NCBI GenBank assembly: GCA_002746235.1
Contig: NVWJ01000002.1
Location: 284,282 to 291,963, forward strand
Direction: 5' to 3'
Origin: Planctomycetota bacterium
Lineage (GTDB): Bacteria > Planctomycetota > UBA1135
DNA length: 7,682 bases
This document shows, in pieces, positions 1 through 5,045 of this stretch. Position numbers and translations under genes: made by a program. Every line of letters starts with the position of its first letter. Positions within the stretch are counted from its first letter, which is position 1. The notes below the pieces were generated by a model that saw nothing but the letters and a program-made list of their open reading frames with translations, made no database searches and was not told the origin of the DNA.

Positions 1-2
1 TA

Positions 3-2153
3 GATTTAGCGCAAACTCAAGCGCAAGGAGTGGCGGCCGTGGTCGGCGGTTCGATGGGTGGATTCAAAACCCTCGCCGAGATTGAAACGGAAATGGATCG
101 GCTGGCATCGACCTATCCACTTTTGTGCTCGCCGAAGTTTGCGGTCGGCACCACCATTCAGGGGCGCACGATTTGGGGCATGCGCATTAGCACCACTCCA
201 ATCGTGCACGATCCAGCCAAAGCGGTGGCTTGGTACGACGCGCTCCACCACTCACGCGAACCCATGTCCGGTGAATCACTTTTGCTGTTCGCCGATGAAA
301 TCCTTACATCTTATGGGTTCGATGAAACCGCAACGCGTTTGATTGAAACCCGTAACCTCATGTTCATTCCATGTGTGAACCCAGATGGTTATGAGTACAA
401 CCGTCAAATCGCTCCAGGTGGTGGTGGTTTGTGGCGCAAGAATCGTCGCAACAATGGCGATGGCACCTTTGGTGTCGACCTAAACCGTAACTACGATTGG
501 GAATGGGGTCCGCAATGGCCGGGTTCAAGCAGTAACACTAATAGTGAGACCTATCGTGGTGTAGCACCGTTTTCGGAGCCAGAAACGCAGACCTTGGTCA
601 ACACCATGGCACTCATGCCTCCAGGGATGTCCATGTCCTCGCATACTTACAGCGACCTCATGCTGTACCCATGGGGCTACAACACGATTGTCACTCCGGA
701 CAATGACATCTATCGTCAGTACGGAAGTTCCTTCACCGAAGAAAACGGTTGGCCGCGCGGCACCATTTGGGAGGTGCTTTACATCGCCAATGGTGGCAGT
801 GTGGATTATCACTATGGCCAGTTTGGAACGTTTGCGTTTACGCCTGAGATTGGTAGTTTCTCCGACGGCTTCTGGCCTCAGCCATCGCGCATTCCTGCGC
901 TTTACCAATCCATCCGCCCGGCTTACTTCCAGTCTGCGGAATACACCGGAGCCTGGGCATCGGTTGGCGACTATGTTTGGAATGAAATCAGTGGCGATGG
1001 CGACCTCGCACAAGAACCGGGCGAAAGTTGGGCTTTGCAAATCTGGATCGACAACGGCGGCACCACTGCGCTCGATGTTGATTTCGAACTCAGCGACACC
1101 CATGCCTTCACCGTCATCTCTGGATTGGCCGGTAACTTACAGATTGCACCGCGCACATCCGCATTGACTTCCCAATACCAAATCGATTTTGCCGGCAACG
1201 CGCCGGTCGGTACCTCCTTCGCCATGGATTTGGAGTTGGATTACGACGGTTGGGTAGACAGCAACGATGTGAACGTCATTCTTGGCCGCCAAAGGGTGCT
1301 ATTGCGCGATCTGATGGAATCCAATAATTTCGGATGGACGCCAAATAACGCAACCAACTGGTCGTGGGAACGCGCCGACCCGCAAGCCACCAGCTCCGGT
1401 GGCTCCGATGTGCAATCTGGCGATGACAACACTCCAGGCGGAACCCTTTGCTGGGTCACCGGTGCAGCAGCCGGCGCAAGCGTTGGCACCAACGATGTCG
1501 ATGGCACTGCGCGCCTTACTTCGGCACGTTTCAGTTTGGCGGGCGTTAGCAATGCAAGTCTGCATTACGCACGTTGGTTCGCAAACCGTCCAGGTGGACC
1601 GCTCAATGATCGTTGGGTGAGTGAAATCAGCAACAACGATGGCCTTTCTTGGACTCCACTAGAAAACCTCGGCGACACCGGTTCCAACTGGGTCGACACC
1701 GAAGTCGAATTAGACGGCGTGATTGCCTTCACCGGCAGTATGCGTTTACGTTTCACCGTTGCCGACGACCCGAACGATGACATCACCGAGGGCATGTTAG
1801 ATGACCTTGAAATCCGCACGTTGCAAGGTGGTCCAAGTTTAGGATTATGGGGCGAGCCAAGTGTCGGCGAGACAGTGCGCTTTGTGCTCGACGGCGAACC
1901 GGGTGCAAGCTTTAACCTTGCCTACAGCCCAAACCTAAGCGGCGGCAGCACGGTCCCTGGCATTCTGGGCACGCTGTTCCTCGCACCAGCCAATCCAATC
2001 CTAAGTGGCACCTGCGGCACCGATGGCGTCGGCACCTTCGATGTCACCCTGCCCGCAAGTGTTGCTGGACTAACCCTGCACTTCCAAGCAGTGATTGATT
2101 TAGGCAACCCCAATGCAGAGTTCACCACTCCGCTAAGCGTTTCGTTTAACTAA
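3..2153 (+). CDS. M14 family zinc carboxypeptidase, multidomain, 5'-truncated by window edge
   Basis: Metallocarboxypeptidase expected to remove C-terminal residues from peptides, probably outside the cytoplasm. Numbering from the GTG at base 30, the catalytic domain spans about residues 11-305. Zinc ligands are H74 and E77 (HSRE) and H205 (SSHTY). The counterpart of carboxypeptidase A R127 is R136 (LWRK), N144/R145 are N152/R153 (DLNRNY), Y248 is Y251 ahead of GGSVDY, and the general base E270 is E273 (FTPE). All are present, so it should be active. Residues about 311-420 resemble an Ig/CARDB-like beta domain, about 424-597 a MAM-like or jelly-roll module with Asp/Asn-rich loops, and about 601-707 a small C-terminal beta domain; these assignments are by eye. 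The frame is open to base 3, and the GTG at 30 abuts AAGGAG with no spacer, so the true start, probably with a signal peptide, lies upstream. Substrate unknown. Confidence 0.9.
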   Translation, partial: DLAQTQAQGVAAVVGGSMGGFKTLAEIETEMDRLASTYPLLCSPKFAVGTTIQGRTIWGMRISTTPIVHDPAKAVAWYDALHHSREPMSGESLLLFADEILTSYGFDETATRLIETRNLMFIPCVNPDGYEYNRQIAPGGGGLWRKNRRNNGDGTFGVDLNRNYDWEWGPQWPGSSSNTNSETYRGVAPFSEPETQTLVNTMALMPPGMSMSSHTYSDLMLYPWGYNTIVTPDNDIYRQYGSSFTEENGWPRGTIWEVLYIANGGSVDYHYGQFGTFAFTPEIGSFSDGFWPQPSRIPALYQSIRPAYFQSAEYTGAWASVGDYVWNEISGDGDLAQEPGESWALQIWIDNGGTTALDVDFELSDTHAFTVISGLAGNLQIAPRTSALTSQYQIDFAGNAPVGTSFAMDLELDYDGWVDSNDVNVILGRQRVLLRDLMESNNFGWTPNNATNWSWERADPQATSSGGSDVQSGDDNTPGGTLCWVTGAAAGASVGTNDVDGTARLTSARFSLAGVSNASLHYARWFANRPGGPLNDRWVSEISNNDGLSWTPLENLGDTGSNWVDTEVELDGVIAFTGSMRLRFTVADDPNDDITEGMLDDLEIRTLQGGPSLGLWGEPSVGETVRFVLDGEPGASFNLAYSPNLSGGSTVPGILGTLFLAPANPILSGTCGTDGVGTFDVTLPASVAGLTLHFQAVIDLGNPNAEFTTPLSVSFN

Positions 2154-2193
2154 AAACAAGTTCCGCTTGAGCCGACCGACGACTGCATAGCCC

Positions 2194-2222
2194 GGCGCGC
2201 GTAAACTTCCTTTATGCGCGCC
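2194..2222 (+). promoter_or_regulatory. Hairpin enclosing the xth start codon
   Basis: Left arm GGCGCGCGTAAA (2194-2205) and right arm TTTATGCGCGCC (2211-2222) form a 12-bp stem, with one G-T (G-U in RNA) pair at 2201/2215 and a five-base CTTCC loop. The ATG of xth (2214-2216) lies in the right arm, so the start codon would be paired in the mRNA. The pairing is seen directly; a role in translational control is inferred. No T tract follows, so it is not a typical terminator for the upstream peptidase gene. Confidence 0.6.
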
Positions 2223-2993
2223 ATCAGCTGGAATGTGAACTCCCTCCGCACCCGCCTCGAGCGGACATTGGGAGTTCTAGAACGTCATCAACCGGACCTG
2301 CTTTGTTTGCAGGAAACCAAAGTGCAAGATGCGGACTTCCCCCACGCCGCGCTTGAAGAGGTCGGTTATCAAGCCGCCGTGCACGGGCAGAAAACTTACA
2401 ACGGGGTGGCGCTCATCAGCAAGCAACCGCTGGAAGATGTACGCAACGGTTTCGATGGCAACCCTGCCCCCGAACAAGCGCGCGTAATCTCTTGCGTGTT
2501 AGATGGGGTGCGATGGATAAACGTCTACGTCATCAATGGCAAGCAACTGGGTACCGATAAGTTCGCGCTGAAAATGGAGTGGCTCACTGCGCTGCGTACT
2601 TGGATGGAGAAGGAGTTCTCGCAGGATGACCCGCTAGTCATTCTTGGCGACTTCAACATCGCTCCCGAAGAGCGCGATGTCCACGAGCCGGATTTATGGC
2701 GCAACAAAATCCACTTCAGCGCCGACGAGCACGCGCAGTTGCAAGGATTCACCGATTGGGGGTTGCAGGATCTCTATCGCAAGCACCATGACGGTGAGGG
2801 GCTCTATTCCTGGTGGGATTACCGTGGTGGCGCCTTTCCGCGCGATTTAGGCCTGCGGATTGACCTCGCGCTCGGCACCCCCGCTGCCATCGACCGCTGC
2901 ACCGCGGCCTCGATGGATCGCGACGAGCGTAAGAAGGGAGACTGGGAATCGAAGCCTAGTGACCATATTCCGGTCATCGTCGACCTTGCGTAG
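2214..2993 (+). CDS. xth: Exodeoxyribonuclease III / AP endonuclease (XthA family)
   Basis: DNA repair enzyme of the exonuclease III/APE1 family: cleaves the backbone 5' to abasic sites and has 3'-5' exonuclease and 3'-phosphodiesterase activity in base excision repair, in the cytoplasm. The 259 residues match the usual family length of about 255-270. Visible motifs in order are WNVNS with N7, LQETK with metal ligand E34, TYNGVA (61-66), Y105 in the position of E. coli Y109, GDFN with D146 and N148, SWWDYR (199-204), GLRID with D217 (E. coli D229) and SDH with D250/H251 (E. coli D258/H259). The catalytic set is complete. The ATG is fixed by the conserved N-terminal MRAISWNVNS pattern. It has no Shine-Dalgarno sequence and sits in a stable hairpin. 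It starts 60 bases after the peptidase stop in the same direction, so read-through is possible, but the functions are unrelated. Confidence 0.96.
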   Translation: MRAISWNVNSLRTRLERTLGVLERHQPDLLCLQETKVQDADFPHAALEEVGYQAAVHGQKTYNGVALISKQPLEDVRNGFDGNPAPEQARVISCVLDGVRWINVYVINGKQLGTDKFALKMEWLTALRTWMEKEFSQDDPLVILGDFNIAPEERDVHEPDLWRNKIHFSADEHAQLQGFTDWGLQDLYRKHHDGEGLYSWWDYRGGAFPRDLGLRIDLALGTPAAIDRCTAASMDRDERKKGDWESKPSDHIPVIVDLA

Positions 2994-3007
2994 GAAGGGC
3001 TGAGCTG

Positions 3008-3039
3008 CCCGGAATCCCCGTAATTGCCGGATTTTCGGG
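3008..3039 (+). other. Weak hairpin downstream of xth
   Basis: CCCGGAATCC (3008-3017) can pair with GGATTTTCGGG (3029-3039), giving ten pairs with one bulged T and one G-T pair, starting 15 bases after the xth stop. No T run follows, so an intrinsic terminator is not clearly supported; it could protect the mRNA 3' end. The rest of the gap to the first pilin gene (about 3040-3156) shows no promoter I can defend. Confidence 0.3.
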
Positions 3040-3156
3040 TCGAGAAGCTCAAGAAAGCCCATTAGGGCACCGATAAGCGATTGAACACCTGAGCTCACCG
3101 ATTCACAAGGAGCGAGACGGTTTTCCCTCTAACTTCACGGTTCAAAACAACTTACG

Positions 3157-3651
3157 ATGAAAACTAACAGACAATCCGGCTTCACGATCATCGAGATGTT
3201 GATCGTGGTCACCATTCTGGCGATGCTCGCTGGAATCCTAATCCCCGTTCTTGAGGACGCAGCTGCATCCTCCCGCGACTCGCGTCGTGGCTCCGACTTG
3301 AAGACTATGCAGACTGCACTTGCTAGCTTCCACCGGGTTAACGGAAACTACCCAATCGTTCCTGCATGGCAAGGCGATGCATCTAGTATTGGCTCCAACA
3401 ACGGCTACGATGGTTCAGGTTACGTACCAGGTCTGGTACCTGACTTCATGCCAGCATTGCCAAAAGATCCTAGTCCGGATCTTCCAAATGCTACTGAAGG
3501 TTACCAGTACAGGTCTGATGCTACTGGCGACAACTACAAGTTTGTGGCTCTCGGTGGTCCTGAAACCTTCCCAACCGGTAACCCGTTCTTTGACCCGACC
3601 CGTGCGGCCACTGCCTGGCAGATTAGCACCCCTGGCGGCTACACCTGGTAA
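3157..3651 (+). CDS. Type IV pilin-like / pseudopilin (GspG-like), paralogue 1
   Basis: Small secreted fibre subunit of the type II secretion or type IV pilus superfamily. The N-terminus is a class III signal: an eight-residue leader MKTNRQSG, predicted cleavage after G8, then FTIIEMLIVV with the conserved Glu at mature position 5 (E13), and a hydrophobic helix to about residue 32. The helix continues into DLKTMQTALASFHRVNGNYP (47-66), the GspG-like region before the globular domain. LPKDP (101-105) followed by GYQYRSD resembles the GspG loop. The C-terminus NPFFDPTR...WQISTPGGYTW (142-164) is shared with the next gene. A prepilin peptidase should cleave it, but none is encoded here. An in-frame TAA at 3130-3132 rules out an earlier start, and no Shine-Dalgarno sequence precedes the ATG closely; AAGGAG at 3107-3112 is 44 bases away. 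A perfect terminator follows. Whether it serves secretion or a pilus cannot be told. Confidence 0.88.
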   Translation: MKTNRQSGFTIIEMLIVVTILAMLAGILIPVLEDAAASSRDSRRGSDLKTMQTALASFHRVNGNYPIVPAWQGDASSIGSNNGYDGSGYVPGLVPDFMPALPKDPSPDLPNATEGYQYRSDATGDNYKFVALGGPETFPTGNPFFDPTRAATAWQISTPGGYTW

Positions 3652-3675
3652 TCTCAGGCTAAGTTAGCCAAACCT

Positions 3676-3712
3676 AACCGCCGACTCTTCTGAGTCGGCG
3701 GTTTCTCTTTGG
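3676..3712 (+). terminator. Rho-independent terminator between the two pilin genes
   Basis: AACCGCCGACTC (3676-3687) and GAGTCGGCGGTT (3692-3703) form a perfect 12-bp stem with a TTCT tetraloop. A T-rich tail (TCTCTTTGGTTT) follows. It lies 24 bases past the stop of pilin 1. This suggests pilin 1 can end as its own transcript, with pilin 2 reached by read-through or from its own promoter. Confidence 0.88.
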
Positions 3713-3734
3713 TTTCAGCACAAACACTCCGATA

Positions 3735-3742
3735 AAGGAAGG
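3735..3742 (+). promoter_or_regulatory. Ribosome binding site of pilin paralogue 2
   Basis: AAGGAAGG precedes three in-frame ATG codons at 3744, 3747 and 3753. Spacing from AAGGA is 4, 7 and 13 bases respectively, so 3747 fits best. All three choices leave the pilin cleavage site intact and change only leader length (14, 13 or 11 residues). Confidence 0.6.
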
Positions 3743-3743
3743 C

Positions 3744-4253
3744 ATGATGTTGATGCACACCTGCCAGTCCCTCTCGCGCAAAGGGTTCACGATTATCGAG
3801 ATGCTTATCGTGGTCACGATTCTTGCCATGCTGGCAGGTATCTTGGTTCCCATTCTTGAAGAGGAAGCCGCAATCGCCCGCGATGGTCGACGTGCTTCCG
3901 ACTTGCGTTCGGTCGCTTCTGCATTAGCCAATTACAAGGACCGCAACGGAGATTACCCAACCACCTCAGGTTCTTGGCAAGGTGACGCCGGAAACTTTGG
4001 AAGCATGGATTATGGCACCAGCGGCTACATCCCGAACTTGGTTCCGGATTACATTCCGTATCTCCCCCAAGATCCCGATGCCAGATTCCCGAATGCCACC
4101 GATGGTGGATATATGTACCGCTCCGATGGTTCCGACTTCAAGTTCGTGATTAACAGTACGGCGACGACTTACTACGTGAGTAATCCGTTCTTCGATCCGA
4201 CTCGGCCGGTTGTGGGTTGGCAAGTGAGCTCGCCTGGCGGCTATCTCTGGTAG
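3744..4253 (+). CDS. Type IV pilin-like / pseudopilin (GspG-like), paralogue 2
   Basis: Second pseudopilin of the pair, 169 residues from the first ATG. The leader ends in SRKG (cleavage after G14) and is followed by FTIIEMLIVVTILAMLAGIL, with the conserved mature Glu5 at E19. Compared with pilin 1, 23 of the first 25 mature residues are identical although ten of those codons differ silently, so the duplication is not recent and the helix is under strong protein-level constraint. The globular parts align throughout: SDLRSVASALANY, GDYP, SGYIPNLVPDYIPYLPQDP, FPNAT, YMYRSD and the C-terminal NPFFDPTR...GWQVSSPGGYLW. Spacing and loops differ, suggesting distinct partners or surfaces rather than redundancy. 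It probably joins the same pseudopilus or fibre as pilin 1; one may be the major and one a minor subunit. The start could be 3747 or 3753 by ribosome-site spacing. A large inverted repeat begins 6 bases after the stop. Confidence 0.88.
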   Translation: MMLMHTCQSLSRKGFTIIEMLIVVTILAMLAGILVPILEEEAAIARDGRRASDLRSVASALANYKDRNGDYPTTSGSWQGDAGNFGSMDYGTSGYIPNLVPDYIPYLPQDPDARFPNATDGGYMYRSDGSDFKFVINSTATTYYVSNPFFDPTRPVVGWQVSSPGGYLW

Positions 4254-4258
4254 TTGTC

Positions 4259-4341
4259 GTTTGAGGCGCAGCCCGGTTTCCGCTTCGGCAGGGACGGGAA
4301 TACCGCCCCTGAGGCGCTTCAATCCGGGCTGCGCCTCAAAC
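4259..4341. repeat. 83-base element with perfect 18-bp terminal inverted repeats
   Basis: GTTTGAGGCGCAGCCCGG (4259-4276) is repeated as its exact complement CCGGGCTGCGCCTCAAAC (4324-4341). The 47 bases between contain a second hairpin, CAGGG-A-CGG (4289-4297) with CCG-C-CCCTG (4303-4311), which has eight pairs, one mismatch and a GAATA loop, plus a tiny CCG-CTT-CGG hairpin at 4280-4288. It starts 6 bases after the pilin 2 stop. It may act as a transcription stop or 3'-end stabiliser for pilin 2, or be a small mobile or interspersed repeat. No T tract follows the right arm, and I see no direct target-site duplication in the flanks. Function is not known. Confidence 0.75.
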
Positions 4342-4719
4342 TGGCTTGCCGGTGATAGACATCTGGCTCGGGGGGAGGAGTCATCTATTCGTAGAGATGG
4401 GTCGATAAGCGTAGCCAGTTCGAATCAGGTTTTAGTTTACGTTTGAGACTTTCGAGACAGGGCTTGGTTGGTTGTTTCGTAGTCGTTACGAGGCAGCTCA
4501 AGAAGAGGTGGTGGAGGACCGAACCCGCTTCCTCGTTGGGAAACAAAATCATCCACCTAGCCACACGAAAGCACTTTATTTACGGACTGCTATGGCCTAT
4601 CAAACACCTTCAGCTCGACTTCTACCCCGGTTTCGAGGGTATGGATTTCGTGTCACACCGCTCCGGCCCTCCCTTTCTGATGGTGTCCAATCACCACCAA
4701 CCCCCAAAAGGAGGCCAAA
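4342..4719 (+). other. Gene-less stretch with several predicted hairpins
   Basis: I find no convincing coding region here on either strand; the open frames that exist have no family features and no ribosome site. By pairing, candidate stems are: CTGGCT (4363-4368) with AGCCAG (4413-4418), enclosing CATCT (4382-4386) with AGATG (4395-4399); GTTTCGTA (4474-4481) with TACGAGGC (4487-4494), which includes two G-U pairs; and AGGTGG (4506-4511) with CCACCT (4553-4558), enclosing GAGGA (4514-4518) with TCCTC (4530-4534). It may be a long 5' leader of the small gene at 4720, hold a small non-coding RNA, or be plain intergenic sequence. I did not recognise a known RNA family, and no promoter is clear. 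Confidence 0.4.
4708..4714 (+). promoter_or_regulatory. Strong Shine-Dalgarno site of the small basic protein gene
   Basis: AAGGAGG is a full match to the anti-Shine-Dalgarno consensus, five bases before the ATG at 4720. It fixes the start and contrasts with xth and pilin 1, which have none. Confidence 0.85.
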
Positions 4720-4974
4720 ATGTTTCACACCAACACCCAGACCCAGACCACCATCTCCAACAAGCCAATCGGCAGCTTGCCCCGGCGTTACACCGCCAAG
4801 TTCGCGCGCCTGATGCAGGAGATCCGCCAGGTAAACCCTGCCCTCGCCGACGCTATCCGGGAGCAGATCGTCACCGCGCAGACTGCGGAACGCACTGCCC
4901 GTCGCATGCTCACTAGATACCGCATCGCTAAACGCCGCGTCCCGGTGCTCAACTTCTTCAAGGCTGGACGATAG
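4720..4974 (+). CDS. Small, strongly basic hypothetical protein (84 residues)
   Basis: I do not recognise a family. The reading frame is supported by an optimal ribosome site just upstream and by a hairpin-plus-T-tract terminator starting 23 bases after the stop. The first 20 residues are Thr/Asn/Gln-rich and look flexible. Residues about 22-72 look mainly helical, with a likely break at NPA (39-41): an amphipathic stretch YTAKFARLMQEIRQV, then ALADAIREQIVTAQTAERTARRMLTRYRIAKRR. The tail is VPVLNFFKAGR. There are 13 Arg and 4 Lys against 4 acidic residues, a net charge near +13. No signal peptide, membrane helix or cysteine is visible. The charge suggests a cytoplasmic protein that binds RNA, DNA or ribosomes, but this is inference from composition only. 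The gene stands alone, with a 466-base structured non-coding stretch upstream and the kinase gene converging from the other strand. Confidence 0.72.
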   Translation: MFHTNTQTQTTISNKPIGSLPRRYTAKFARLMQEIRQVNPALADAIREQIVTAQTAERTARRMLTRYRIAKRRVPVLNFFKAGR

Positions 4975-4997
4975 TCAAGGCAACAAGAGAATAAAGG

Positions 4998-5030
4998 AAC
5001 CCAGGTCCACTACGGTAGGCCTGGGTTTTT
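4998..5030. terminator. Bidirectional Rho-independent terminator between convergent genes
   Basis: AACCCAGG (4998-5005) pairs with CCTGGGTT (5020-5027) in a perfect 8-bp stem with a 14-base loop. TTTTT (5026-5030) follows on the + strand, ending the small protein gene (stop at 4974). Read on the - strand it lies 18 bases past the kinase stop and is followed by the T-rich TTCCTTTATTCTCTTG, so it probably ends the kinase transcript too, less strongly. Confidence 0.85.
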
Positions 5031-5045
5031 CCATGCCCGCGGTTG

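Noticed and set aside
30..32. GTG as the start of the M14 carboxypeptidase
   Set aside because: The frame stays open to the left edge, AAGGAG overlaps the GTG with no spacer, and a secreted enzyme of this kind should carry a signal peptide upstream. Treated as an internal codon of a truncated gene.
525..1103. Long antisense frame within the carboxypeptidase gene
   Set aside because: It lies wholly opposite a gene with intact catalytic motifs, and its peptide has no recognisable features.
3081..3109. Sigma70-type promoter before pilin 1 (TTGAAC as -35)
   Set aside because: No acceptable -10 hexamer at 16-18 bases spacing; a sigma54 match nearby also failed on spacing.
4259..4341. Integron attC site
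   Set aside because: The ends are GTTTGAG...CTCAAAC, the opposite order from the RYYYAAC...GTTRRRY layout of attC, the stem is a perfect duplex without extrahelical bases, and no integrase is seen.
4363..4440. tRNA-like T-loop GTTCGAATC at 4418-4426
   Set aside because: The T stem has an A-A mismatch, no matching acceptor stem or D/anticodon arms can be formed upstream, and no CCA follows.
4443..4916. Open frames at 4443-4916 and 4472-4813 on the + strand
   Set aside because: The peptides are low-complexity (His/Pro/Arg-rich) with no motifs or ribosome sites, and both run out of frame across the better supported gene at 4720.
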